64,000 bases of DNA from Afipia sp. P52-10 (lineage in GTDB: Bacteria > Pseudomonadota > Alphaproteobacteria > Rhizobiales > Xanthobacteraceae): positions 623,185 through 687,184 of the forward strand of contig NZ_AZSJ01000003.1 of assembly GCF_000516555.1 (NCBI RefSeq), written 5' to 3'. The translations under genes and the position numbers were made by a program. Under the pieces are notes generated by a model that was not told the DNA's origin, did not search any database, and worked only from the letters and a program-made list of their open reading frames with translations. Each line of letters begins with the position of its first letter. The stretch's first letter is position 1. Shown here in pieces: positions 1 to 8,795 of the stretch.

Positions 1-759
1 AGTGCAGGCGTGCAGCCATCCACCATGACTCGGTTTGCGAAGTTTCTTGGCCTTGCCGGCTACGACGATATTCGCGCCCACTACGCAGAGGCCATTCGCT
101 CAAGCGTGGATGGCTTGGCCGCGCGCGCCATGCAGCGCGAAGGCGGCAACCAGAATCTTGCCGGCGCGGGATTGGCCCAGCAGATGGCTCGTAGCATCGC
201 CGCGCAGGTCGCGAGGCTTGGCGAAACGAAGGCGCTTGACCAGCTGAGCGCAGCGGCCGAACGGCTCGACCAGGCCCGCAGGATCTATGTGCTCGGGCTG
301 CGCTCCTGCCATCTCATCGCCTGGCACTTTCATTACGTCATGGCGCTGCTCGGCGACAAGACGGTCCATCTTGACGGGCCGGCTGGAACATCAGGCGACG
401 GCTTGATCCGAGCGGGAGCCGGAGACGCCCTGCTGGTCGTTTCCATAAACCCCTATGCGATGCACAGCCTCGAACTAGCCGAGCTCGCCCGCGAGAAGGG
501 CCTGAAGATCATCACCATCACCGACAGCGAGGTTTCACCCCTTGTGGCAATCGCAGACAACGTGATCCTCTGCGCCACCGAGAGCCAGAGCTTCTTCCAT
601 ACGCTGGCGCCTGCGCTTGTGATTTCCGAAATCCTCTGCGCGCTGTTGGCAGACAAGGACAGGAAGGCGGCGCTTGAAGCGCTGCGGCGCGCAGACAGCC
701 ACCTGCTGTCGCTCAACACCTACGCAACCGCGATCCCACGCCGACGGATGGGACGCTAA
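1..759 (+). CDS. RpiR/MurR-family transcriptional regulator, 5'-truncated by window edge
   Basis: The frame is open from base 1 and ends at 759, so the true start lies upstream of the window. The first visible residues (STMTRFAKFLGLAGYDDIR) match the end of the N-terminal RpiR helix-turn-helix recognition region. The rest is a SIS (sugar isomerase) domain with an LGLRS phosphosugar-loop-like segment near residue 95 and TITDSEVSPL about 80 residues later. Such proteins sense phosphosugars or related ligands and control neighbouring catabolic genes. The probable target lies off the left edge; the next gene on the right is convergent and iron-related. Confidence 0.85.
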   Translation, partial: SAGVQPSTMTRFAKFLGLAGYDDIRAHYAEAIRSSVDGLAARAMQREGGNQNLAGAGLAQQMARSIAAQVARLGETKALDQLSAAAERLDQARRIYVLGLRSCHLIAWHFHYVMALLGDKTVHLDGPAGTSGDGLIRAGAGDALLVVSINPYAMHSLELAELAREKGLKIITITDSEVSPLVAIADNVILCATESQSFFHTLAPALVISEILCALLADKDRKAALEALRRADSHLLSLNTYATAIPRRRMGR

Positions 760-837
760 CGGCCGACAGTCTGGCCATGGCTATGGGGCCTTCTGCTCGA
801 AGGAAGGAGCCTCCCCTCCGACCGCATTGCAACGCGA

Positions 838-1134
838 CTACCGTTGCCGCAATCCGCGCACCGACAACCTCGCCTGCCCGATAAGTGCACACAGCACGAG
901 ACCCGCGGACAAACTGAGATAGCCGCTGAAGATCACGAGGCCGAGACTCCAGCCTTGGGAAGCGACCAGGATGCCAAGCACTGACAGCAGCGCACAGGCG
1001 CCACCAACGCGAAGCATTGTTGTCGCGGCAGGACTGAACGGTCGGCGAAGGATATCCCGCTGCTGGCGGTGCGTGGCAAACGCCAGCGCGGCAAAACCCG
1101 CCAGACACAGCGCAAAGGCCAGACAATAACTCAT
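838..1134 (-). CDS. DUF3325-type small membrane protein of the iron-uptake block
   Basis: This 98-aa protein has three hydrophobic segments (about residues 4-20, 40-58 and 64-85) and short basic linkers. Size, topology and position match the DUF3325 family, which accompanies PepSY and DUF3649 proteins next to TonB-dependent siderophore receptors. It is the last gene of the leftward unit. Its ATG overlaps the TGA of the PepSY gene (ATGA at 1131-1134), implying translational coupling. A role in inner-membrane iron handling is inferred from context. Confidence 0.7.
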   Translation of the reverse strand: MSYCLAFALCLAGFAALAFATHRQQRDILRRPFSPAATTMLRVGGACALLSVLGILVASQGWSLGLVIFSGYLSLSAGLVLCALIGQARLSVRGLRQR

Positions 1135-2759
1135 CGCGCTTCCTTGCCGCCGGCGAAGGCGATCGGGACCTGACGGCTCGATTTGCGCTCAGCCTGATGA
1201 CGGCGCCTCTGGCTGGAAGTGCGCAACGCCAGGATGGCGTGAAGCAATGCAAGCACCCAACACATGATATCGATGCCGGCAAAGATCCAATCGCCCTCGG
1301 CCAAGCTTTGCCACAGCGGGCGTTGCGTCGTCAGAGCATTGAGAATTGGCAACAAACCGAGCAGCACCGAGGCGGTCCATAGCTGCTCGACCCAGGCCGA
1401 CTTGGGCGGACGCACCAACGCGTGCAGCAGTGCCAGCGCCCAGACGACGAAGAACAGATCGATCTCCCGATCGGCGCGGTCCGCCAAGGGATACGGCAAA
1501 AGGCGGTTTCCCCAAAGAAATGCGGTCATGGCGATCGACAGGCCGGCAATGCTGGCGATGTTCAGCCGCTCCACGAGGCGGAAGCCGAAGTAAGGACGTT
1601 CGGGATCCAGCAGCTTCTGCCGCCGCTTGACGGTCCACATCACGAGGCCGGTACCGACCATCGCCGTCCCCATCGCGCTCACGAGGAAGTACAGCCATCG
1701 CGTGACGGTGTCACTGAAGCGGCCCAGGTGGAGCGCGTAGAGAACGCCTCGCGTCTCAGCCGCAGCTCCGACATGGTCATGCACCGCGAGTAGCTTGCCC
1801 GTGGCACCTTCGAATTCCATGTATTGCGGGCTCATGGAAACACGGCCGGGGTCTCCTCGCGTCACAGCCACCCGCGCGGCTGCATCTCCGGGGTGAACCG
1901 CATTGACGCGCCCGACATTGTCGCGCCCCCAACGCTCCTGCGCTTGCCGCACCATCGCCTCGACCGAGGCGAGCGGCGCAGCCTGGCCGCTGGGTTTTCC
2001 CGGCGTAATGAAGGCGCTGAGTTCGGCCGCGTATTGCTGACGTTCGGCTGGCGTCTGAAATGCCGTGCGCTCGCCCCAGGGCATATACAGCGCCATCAGG
2101 GTGACGAGGCCGGTATAGGTGATCATGAAATGGAAAGGCAGCCCGAACACCGACAGCGCATTGTGGGCGTCGAGCCACGAACGCTGTCCCTTGCCCCAGC
2201 GAAACGTGAAGAAATCGACAAAGATCTTCTTATGCGTGATGACGCCGCTGATGATGGCCACGAGCATGAACATCGCCGCAATGCCGGCGAGCCACCGCCC
2301 CCAGACCACCGGCATATAGTGGAACTGGAAATGGAAGCGATAGAAGAAGTCGCCTCCCAGCGTGTCGCGCGCGGTCACCTTCTTTCCCGTCGCGGGATCG
2401 AAGTAACCTTCACCGAAACCGCGCTCGCCCGGCGAGCGTGTCCCCGTCCGCCAAAACGCGTAGACGCTGTTGTTGCGGGCGTCGGGGAGTTTCATGCTCC
2501 ATTGCGGACTTCCGGGAATCGCCCTGGCGAATTCGTCCGCGACCCGCTGGGCCACGACGGCCTGATCTGGCACCTGCGCCTGATGCGCCAGCTCCGGCCG
2601 CATCCACTGCGATAGCTCGTCCTTGAAGTAAGCAACCGTTCCGGTCAGGAACATGGCGTAGAGAATCCAGCCGAGCAGCAGACCCGCCCAGCTGTGCAGG
2701 TCGGACATGCTTTGCCGGATGCCGCGGCCAGCTATTCGCCGATCCTTGTCCGTGCTCAT
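1131..2759 (-). CDS. PepSY-associated TM helix protein (iron-regulated membrane protein)
   Basis: A 542-aa integral membrane protein with a first transmembrane helix near residues 24-44, a large periplasmic PepSY-like portion, and further helices around 155-180, 205-230, 350-375 and the C-terminal 150 residues. The layout matches the PepSY_TM family, whose members sit beside siderophore receptors and are proposed or shown to act in ferric-siderophore reduction or iron release in the periplasm. It starts 10 bp after the DUF3649 stop and overlaps the DUF3325 gene by 4 bp. The electron-transfer role is inferred; I identified no heme ligands. Confidence 0.82.
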   Translation of the reverse strand: MSTDKDRRIAGRGIRQSMSDLHSWAGLLLGWILYAMFLTGTVAYFKDELSQWMRPELAHQAQVPDQAVVAQRVADEFARAIPGSPQWSMKLPDARNNSVYAFWRTGTRSPGERGFGEGYFDPATGKKVTARDTLGGDFFYRFHFQFHYMPVVWGRWLAGIAAMFMLVAIISGVITHKKIFVDFFTFRWGKGQRSWLDAHNALSVFGLPFHFMITYTGLVTLMALYMPWGERTAFQTPAERQQYAAELSAFITPGKPSGQAAPLASVEAMVRQAQERWGRDNVGRVNAVHPGDAAARVAVTRGDPGRVSMSPQYMEFEGATGKLLAVHDHVGAAAETRGVLYALHLGRFSDTVTRWLYFLVSAMGTAMVGTGLVMWTVKRRQKLLDPERPYFGFRLVERLNIASIAGLSIAMTAFLWGNRLLPYPLADRADREIDLFFVVWALALLHALVRPPKSAWVEQLWTASVLLGLLPILNALTTQRPLWQSLAEGDWIFAGIDIMCWVLALLHAILALRTSSQRRRHQAERKSSRQVPIAFAGGKEAR

Positions 2760-2769
2760 GCGCCGGTCC

Positions 2770-3054
2770 TCATCCGGAAACAGACCATGCCGCCCACGAC
2801 AGCGGCACGGCGACGACGATCAGGCCGAGCCAAGCTTTCAAAGCACTGCGTACGGCGAAGACCCAGATCACCGCACCGGCGTAAATGGCGAAGCTCGCCA
2901 GCATGCCGGTGAGCACGGCTTGCGGTTTGCTCATCGGCAGGGCCAGCGCGGCAACGCTGCTGAGCGCGGCCAGCGCATAGCCGCCGAACAGAGCGGCAGC
3001 GATGCGCGAAATCAGCGGGCCCATCGACCAGACCCGGCGCATCCGAGACGTCAT
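2770..3054 (-). CDS. DUF3649-type small membrane protein
   Basis: A 94-aa protein with three predicted membrane helices (about residues 14-40, 45-65 and 72-92). Length, helix pattern and place between a DUF4198 protein and a PepSY protein fit the DUF3649 family of iron-transport-linked membrane proteins. Its ATG (3052-3054) overlaps the TGA of the upstream gene in an ATGA junction, so it is very probably co-translated. No catalytic residues are evident; function rests on operon context. Confidence 0.7.
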   Translation of the reverse strand: MTSRMRRVWSMGPLISRIAAALFGGYALAALSSVAALALPMSKPQAVLTGMLASFAIYAGAVIWVFAVRSALKAWLGLIVVAVPLSWAAWSVSG

Positions 3055-3779
3055 TTGGCAGGCGTTGCCGCCGGCCCCGCAGGAAGAGGAGCCAGGCCGC
3101 TGGCCTTCACGTAGGTTGTCGTGGTGGCATAGCTTACCGCGTCGTATTTCTCAGCGCCGTTCGCGCCTGCGCGTTCGCCTGCGTTGCGATCGTTGAGGCT
3201 CACCTCGGCGACATAGACGCCCTGCCAAGGCATATCGAACGTCACGAGGCCCTGCTCGTCGGTATGCGCTTCCTTCGACCAGCCCGATTGGGTGACCAGC
3301 GTGACCTTGGTCTTGGCCTTCGGCTGGTTCTTGAAGAACAGCTGGAACTGCCCCTCGGCACCGGCGGGTACGAGATCCAGCGCGAGCTTGGGCTTTTGCG
3401 CGGTAAAGCCGGTGATGAAACGCGCTGCCGGATAAAACCAGTTGGTGACATCCTTATCTTGCTGCTTCCAGGTATAGAGCGGGTAGTTCGCGTCCTCGGC
3501 GACAACACCGTCGCCGGAGATGATCTTGAACGGCAGCGTGAAGCCGTTCGCGGCCTTGGTGGCGTCGAATGTCTTCTCGCCCTTGGCAGAGATATGCGTC
3601 GCGGTCACCTTCGCAAACTTGTCGAGCAACCCCGGCGACGCTTCACGCAGATTCTCGCCGAACTCGCCAAAGCGAACGATGGCATTCTGCCCGTCGGGCT
3701 GCTCGATCCAGATCTGGTGGGCCTGCGCGGTTGTCGCCATTCCCAGCAGGGCGAAGACGGCAATGAAACGCTTTGTCAT
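3051..3779 (-). CDS. DUF4198 periplasmic metal-uptake-associated protein
   Basis: A 242-aa secreted protein. An N-terminal signal peptide (MTKRFIAVFALLGMATTAQA) is followed directly by HQIWIEQP, the typical mature start of DUF4198 proteins; an N-terminal His after cleavage suggests metal ligation. I chose the ATG at 3779 because AAAAGGT lies 8 nt upstream; an in-frame GTG lies three codons earlier. It follows the TonB-dependent receptor by about 170 bp and overlaps DUF3649. Family members are tied to nickel or iron uptake; which metal is used here cannot be read. Confidence 0.78.
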   Translation of the reverse strand: MTKRFIAVFALLGMATTAQAHQIWIEQPDGQNAIVRFGEFGENLREASPGLLDKFAKVTATHISAKGEKTFDATKAANGFTLPFKIISGDGVVAEDANYPLYTWKQQDKDVTNWFYPAARFITGFTAQKPKLALDLVPAGAEGQFQLFFKNQPKAKTKVTLVTQSGWSKEAHTDEQGLVTFDMPWQGVYVAEVSLNDRNAGERAGANGAEKYDAVSYATTTTYVKASGLAPLPAGPAATPAK

Positions 3780-3949
3780 GACGAGCACCTTTTAAGAAAG
3801 CGCCCCGGGCGAACGGTTCGCACGGGCCAGATCCGAATGTGAGCAGAGACCGTCGAAGCCGTTTTGCAGCCCCGACGATCTCGCGATTGAACAACGTTTG
3901 CGCATCGGACGGAGCACTAGGTTCCTTCCTTTGCTGGTCGAATCCGCCG

Positions 3950-6247
3950 CTAGAAATCGAACGCAGCCGAAACGACATAGGTGCGCGGCGACCCCACCGT
4001 CACGAATGTTCCGGTTGTCAGCCAGTAGTCCTTGTCGAACAGGTTTTCGATGTTGGCGCGGAAGGTGACCGGCTTGCCGTTGATCGACGTCGCATAACGC
4101 GCACCGACATCGACACGGGTCCAGTCGGGGAAGCGCAAGGTATTGGCACTCGTCAGATAGCCGCCCGAGGTGTAGATCACGCGTCCATTGAGCGCCAGGC
4201 CAGCGATCCACGGCGTATCCCATTCGAGACCGGCGGAGAACGTCTTGTCCGCCACGCCGGCAGCGTCATTGCCGCGCTCCAGAGGATTGGATGGGTTCGT
4301 CAGCTCCGGACGCAGGAAGGTCGCGCTGATCATACCCCGCAGGCCGGGCAGCAACGCGCCATACGCCGCCAACTCAAGACCGCGGTTGCGCTGTTCGCCA
4401 TCGTAAGCGAGTTCGTTGGTTGCCGTGCGGATCGAGTTGGGACGGGTGATCTGGAATACCGCCGCCGTCGTCGTGATGGTGCCCCAGTCGATCTTGATGC
4501 CGGCCTCTTGCTGCTTCGACTTGTACGGCGCGAGCACCGCTCCGGTGTTGGCATAACCGGGGCCGACGATGGTGCCGCGCGTGAGGCCCTCGGCGTAGTT
4601 CGCATACAAAGAGACGTTGTGCAGAGGCTTGATGACCACGCCGGCCATTGGCGTCGTCGCGGCGGCGTCGTAGCTGCTCGTTAGAATGCCGGTGGTCGTG
4701 CTGAACGCGTCCTGCTTCACCATCTGGTGACGGGCACCGACGGTCACCAGGACCCTGTCGTTCAAGAACGACATGGTGTCGGCGATCGCCAGGCTCGTGA
4801 GCGTCGATTCAGAGGCCTTCTGCGGCGGCGCACGCAACGCGGTGATCACTGGAAGCGGAGACGGATTGTAGATATTCGACGGGACCGAATAGCCGGACGT
4901 GACATACGCATTGCCGGCCTCCTGCGCAAAACCGGTAAAAGCAACGTTGACCGAGTGGCCGATGAATCCCGTCTCGAAACGCGAGCGAAGGCCGACATTG
5001 CCGCTGACGGTCTTGGTGTAAGAATCGTAGTAGGCGTTGATCAGCCTGAAATTGCCCAGCGCATCGATACCGCCGGGGAAACCAGCGACACGGGAATCCG
5101 GGAACGTCTGCTCGTTCTTGCCCTCGCGATAGCCGAGGCCGGCATAGACCGTCAGCGCATCGGTCAGGTCGTATTCGAGGCCTGACGCGATGGTGTTGTC
5201 CCGCTGGCGCAGCATCGTGCCCGGATACCAGTTGCTGCGCGCATCGGGCGGCGCCGGAATCCAGGGCACGTTGGACTGGATCGTCATCTGCGGGCGGAAA
5301 TTCTTGGTATCGTCGTTTTGCGAAATCGCATCGAGCGTCCAGCGCAGACGGTCGCCGCGATAATCGAGCGACAACGCACCGAGACCGCTGCGCCAGTTTC
5401 CGCCGTCGATCGAGGCTTCGCCATTGCGCCCGACGCCGTTGAAGCGAACGCCCCACTCCTTGTTATCACCGAAGCGACGGCTTGCCTCCAGATGCAAGCC
5501 ATAGTTGCCGGCGCTCATGAAGAAGGGCGTCAACCGCGCGAACGGCACCTCAGACGCGCGCTTGCTGACAATGTTGATGCCGCCGCCGACGCTGCCGCCG
5601 GGCGCGATACCGTTGATCAGCGCACCCGGTCCCTTGAGCAGTTCGATCCGCTCAATGATCTGGGCGGGCACGCGGTTCGAGGAGATCAGCCCGTACAGAC
5701 CGTTGAAGCCAACGTCGCTGGAGGGCACTTGAAAACCGCGAATCTGAAATGTGTCGTCGAAGCCGTTGCTGCCTGTGGTGAGCCGCACCGAGGCGTCATT
5801 GATCAGCGTATCCGCCGCCGTGCGCGCCTGCTGATCCTCGATCAGTTGCGAGGTGAAATTCACCGCGCTGAAGGGCACATTCATGACATTGGCGCTGCCA
5901 AGCAGGCCGAGCGTTCCACCCTGCGCCACCTGACCGCCGGCATAGGCTGGAGCCGGCGCGCCGATCGTCCGCGTTGTTCCCATCGTTGTCGCCGGCACGA
6001 TTGGCTGTTCGGGGAGCGGCTGCGGCGCGACGCGAGTGGCGGAACGCACTGGCGCACTGCGCGTCTGTGCGGGACGCGCCGGCCGCGCACTCTGTTGCGG
6101 CGCGCGAACAGTCATCTGCGGCAACTCGCTCGGCTCGGCGTGCTGCGCACGGCTTTGCGACGCTCCGATGCCGGTCAACCCAAGCGAAACAACTCCTGTC
6201 GCAACGCCTACATAAAAACGGTTCTTATAATTTTTGAAGTTGTTCAC
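3950..6247 (-). CDS. TonB-dependent siderophore receptor
   Basis: A 765-aa outer-membrane receptor. A signal peptide (about residues 1-34) is followed by QMTVRAP, a TonB-box-like segment, and an unusual Pro/Arg/Ala-rich linker to about residue 80. The plug follows (DTLINDASVRL, IRGFQVP, RIELLKGPGALING), then the 22-strand barrel with ENLFDKDYW and a C-terminal Phe recognised by the BAM complex. The start is GTG at 6247 with AAGGGG upstream. It probably leads the leftward iron block. Upstream DNA (6248-6420) is AT-richer and may carry an iron-responsive operator, but I see no clean Fur or Irr box. The ligand is unknown. Confidence 0.9.
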   Translation of the reverse strand: MNNFKNYKNRFYVGVATGVVSLGLTGIGASQSRAQHAEPSELPQMTVRAPQQSARPARPAQTRSAPVRSATRVAPQPLPEQPIVPATTMGTTRTIGAPAPAYAGGQVAQGGTLGLLGSANVMNVPFSAVNFTSQLIEDQQARTAADTLINDASVRLTTGSNGFDDTFQIRGFQVPSSDVGFNGLYGLISSNRVPAQIIERIELLKGPGALINGIAPGGSVGGGINIVSKRASEVPFARLTPFFMSAGNYGLHLEASRRFGDNKEWGVRFNGVGRNGEASIDGGNWRSGLGALSLDYRGDRLRWTLDAISQNDDTKNFRPQMTIQSNVPWIPAPPDARSNWYPGTMLRQRDNTIASGLEYDLTDALTVYAGLGYREGKNEQTFPDSRVAGFPGGIDALGNFRLINAYYDSYTKTVSGNVGLRSRFETGFIGHSVNVAFTGFAQEAGNAYVTSGYSVPSNIYNPSPLPVITALRAPPQKASESTLTSLAIADTMSFLNDRVLVTVGARHQMVKQDAFSTTTGILTSSYDAAATTPMAGVVIKPLHNVSLYANYAEGLTRGTIVGPGYANTGAVLAPYKSKQQEAGIKIDWGTITTTAAVFQITRPNSIRTATNELAYDGEQRNRGLELAAYGALLPGLRGMISATFLRPELTNPSNPLERGNDAAGVADKTFSAGLEWDTPWIAGLALNGRVIYTSGGYLTSANTLRFPDWTRVDVGARYATSINGKPVTFRANIENLFDKDYWLTTGTFVTVGSPRTYVVSAAFDF

Positions 6248-6601
6248 AGAACGCCCCTTAATGCACCCGGGGCGGTCTCTAAAAAATCAGCTCTGTTAAA
6301 GCAACCGAAGCAAATTAGAATCGCTAGAAGCCTTTGCCGACACGCATCACGGCAGGCTTGCCTATCGAACGAGCAATGGTCCGATTCCGTATCAAGATGC
6401 CGCGCGCGACGTATCGGGACTCGTCGCGCCATCCTGCCTTTCACCCTGTCGCTAAAGGAAATTTCCACGATTCCGTCTGAGTTCGGAGGCCGCAGATCCT
6501 CCTGATGCGCGCGATTGCGCTGCACGGTGTTTCTGCAACGGCAAGAGACGACAGGATCGGAGCATGCGACATGAGGGCGCGGCCCGGCGCACAGATGCGC
6601 C

Positions 6602-6778
6602 TTAGAACTTCACCACATGCCGGAATGCCGCGTACGGCCACAAGGCGCTACGTTGTGTGACCTTCATGGTCTGCGGCCAAAACGCTTTCTTGCCGATGTG
6701 CTTCGTCACCGGAATCATCCAGACCACGAATGCAACGAGCGCGACGGCGAGATAAGCAAGGAGAATGCGTTTCCACAT
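6602..6778 (-). CDS. small single-TM hypothetical protein (58 aa)
   Basis: A 58-aa protein with an N-terminal transmembrane helix (about residues 5-22) and a short basic, aromatic tail. I chose the ATG at 6778; the frame stays open upstream, but the extra residues are Arg/Pro-rich and look non-coding. The next gene upstream on this strand starts at 7130 and ends 55 bp away, so they may be co-transcribed. No family recognised. Confidence 0.5.
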   Translation of the reverse strand: MWKRILLAYLAVALVAFVVWMIPVTKHIGKKAFWPQTMKVTQRSALWPYAAFRHVVKF

Positions 6779-6833
6779 CGGTCGTAACTGATACCGCTCG
6801 GTTGAAGGACATGCGCAAGGCCCTGCGACGAAG

Positions 6834-7130
6834 CTAGGCCGGCTTCTTCGCGGCCGCTTCCTTGGCCCTCTGCTCGGCCGCCTTCTTGATCGCCCGCGCG
6901 TAGCTGTCGGCCGCATTCTCGGTGGAGTTCTGCAGGCGCTTCGCAATCACCGTCGCCTGCTGCATCGTATCTTTCGCCGTCTGCCGATACTGATCCCGCG
7001 TCTCTTTATTCTTGGCCTTGGCGGCCTGGACCATGAGCCGGTCCCGGCGTTTCTTTGCTGCCATCAACAGCTGCTTCGTCTGTTCCTTTGCGATGCGTCG
7101 GATGACGACATCCAAATCTGGTTCGGCCAT
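6834..7130 (-). CDS. hypothetical Lys/Ala-rich helical protein
   Basis: A 98-aa soluble protein beginning MAEPDLDVVIRRIAKEQTK. It is almost wholly helical and charged, probably a coiled coil, and ends in an Ala/Lys-rich tail (EAAAKKPA). No Cys, no signal peptide and no catalytic motif. The ATG at 7130 is preferred to a TTG two codons upstream. The low-complexity basic tail resembles nucleic-acid-associated proteins, but that is only suggestive. Confidence 0.55.
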   Translation of the reverse strand: MAEPDLDVVIRRIAKEQTKQLLMAAKKRRDRLMVQAAKAKNKETRDQYRQTAKDTMQQATVIAKRLQNSTENAADSYARAIKKAAEQRAKEAAAKKPA

Positions 7131-7553
7131 TCTCAAGTCCTCTGTAGGGTGCTTGCGGCTCTATACCAGCAAGTCTGTTAACGACCCCTGACCCCGACGG
7201 AACCGAGCCTGCTCATGCCGTCCTGCGCGCGTGCCTTCGGACGCAAACTGCGTCGCGTTTTGCCAGACAACGCTGCTTCTACGCTCATCCATACACAGCC
7301 TTTCGTTTGAGGCTCAGGCATGTATGTGGTGGCTGTTGGTGTACTGCAAGGCAGTGGCGGTGTCTGGCGCGATTCAGAGTATAATTGCGAACTGGTTTGC
7401 AATTGAAATCATGACTGCCGCCACGACTGCAATCGTGGCATGGTAACTGGTTCGAGGCAATCACAGGAACCGTTAACGTGCGTTTCAGACGTGCAGCCGC
7501 ACACGTGCGCGGAATGCTCTTTCCGGTTTCGTTCACATCGCTGATACACCGCC
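7131..7553. other. intergenic stretch, no gene supported
   Basis: This stretch lies between the starts of the leftward small genes and the 3' end of the LysR gene. Short open frames exist on both strands, but none has a convincing ribosome site or protein-like composition. I see no tRNA, array or strong terminator. It should contain the promoter of the 6834-7130 gene. Confidence 0.5.
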
Positions 7554-8489
7554 CTACCAGGGAACGTTCTTCAGCTTCTGGATCAAAAAATCGGAAAACA
7601 CCCGTACCTTCGGTGCGAGGTGCTTGCTGCTCGAATAGGCAACATAGACGCCGGCTTCCGGCGTACTCGTCCATTCGGGAAGCAACTGAACGAGATCGCC
7701 CCTGGCGATGCTTTCGGAGCACAGATAACTGGCCACCAGCCCGATACCGCGCCCACGCAATGCCGTCTCATAGATTGCTTCGGAGTTGTCGGACCTGAAC
7801 TCACCGGACACCTTGACCTCTTCGCTCTGTTCGCCGGATTTGAATCGCCAAACGGTTCCGCAGGCCGAATAGTGACTGAAGCTCAGACAATGATGCTCGG
7901 CTAGATCGCCCGGATGCGCCGGCACGCCGTGGCGCTCGATGTAAGACGGCGACGCCACCACAAGCCTCCGGTTGGACGCGATCTTGCGTGCGATCAGCGT
8001 GGAGTCGGGCAGCGCGCCAATCCGCACCACAGCGTCATAGGACTCTTCGATCAGATCAACGAAGCGGTCGGTGTAGTTCGCCTCGACCTTGACCTTCGGA
8101 TAGGCGTCGAGAAACTCGCTGATGATTTCGGACAAACGAAGACGGCCGAACGCGACCGGGAAGCTGACGCGCAAGAGACCGTTCGGTTCAGACGTGAGCG
8201 ATGCAACCATCGCATCGGCATCGGCAAGGTGGTTGAATATCTGTACGCACTGCGCATGGTAAAGCCGTCCGGCTTCGGTCAACGCAACGCGGCGCGTGGT
8301 GCGCTCAAACAGCCGCAGACCGAGTGCGTCCTCCAGCCTGGATACTTTCCGGCTGACGGTGGAGGGCGATGTCCCGATCACATTGGCTGCGGCAATAAAG
8401 CTCAAATGCTCCGCGACCGAAACGAACGACGCGATGAGGTTCAGCCGGTCGACATCCATGGACGATCGGACGGGTGCTGTGTTGCGCAT
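7554..8489 (-). CDS. LysR-family transcriptional regulator
   Basis: A 311-aa LysR regulator. The winged HTH covers about residues 11-70, with recognition-helix region GTSPSTVSRKVSRLEDALG and then LFERTTRRVALTEAGR. The remainder is the two-lobed periplasmic-binding-like effector domain (LRVSFPVAFGRLRLSEII and onward). I chose ATG 8489 with AGCAGG upstream; ATG 8459 is an alternative. It belongs to the single-substrate LysR branch resembling DsdC/AaeR-type regulators. It is divergent from the MFS gene at 8796, its most likely target. Confidence 0.88.
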   Translation of the reverse strand: MRNTAPVRSSMDVDRLNLIASFVSVAEHLSFIAAANVIGTSPSTVSRKVSRLEDALGLRLFERTTRRVALTEAGRLYHAQCVQIFNHLADADAMVASLTSEPNGLLRVSFPVAFGRLRLSEIISEFLDAYPKVKVEANYTDRFVDLIEESYDAVVRIGALPDSTLIARKIASNRRLVVASPSYIERHGVPAHPGDLAEHHCLSFSHYSACGTVWRFKSGEQSEEVKVSGEFRSDNSEAIYETALRGRGIGLVASYLCSESIARGDLVQLLPEWTSTPEAGVYVAYSSSKHLAPKVRVFSDFLIQKLKNVPW

Positions 8490-8542
8490 GTCCTGCTCTC
8501 GTTTTCTGCATCGTTGGATTTTCTCCCTGACTCGATCTACGA

Positions 8543-8557
8543 CACGCAAATCGCGTG
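8543..8557. promoter_or_regulatory. inverted repeat in the LysR/MFS divergent region (possible operator)
   Basis: CACGC-N5-GCGTG lies 54 bp upstream of the chosen LysR start, in the 306-bp space separating it from the MFS gene. Autoregulating LysR proteins usually bind dyads in this position. The arms are only 5 bp, so chance is possible. The rest of 8490-8795 holds no gene I can support. Confidence 0.3.
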
Positions 8558-8795
8558 CCACCGTGTGACATCGACAATCCCCTTGAATTCAGCAGCCTGA
8601 CGTTCTGGATGGCGCATCGGCGGGCTGGGTTCGTCATCAGCATTGCTGCATTTCTGCACCAATCTGCTGCATGGAGCCGAATTAACCGCCAGCCACTGCC
8701 TGGCTATGGTCCATCGATGGGCGGCGACGCGAAACCTTCGTGTGCCAGCGACCGGAATACGCGGCGCTTTGCCATAGCCGCATAGCAGGACAAAC

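Noticed and set aside
6300..6345. TTAGAA/TAGAAG half-sites upstream of the TonB receptor as an Irr-type box
   Set aside because: The two half-sites are in direct rather than inverted orientation, so they do not form the usual operator.
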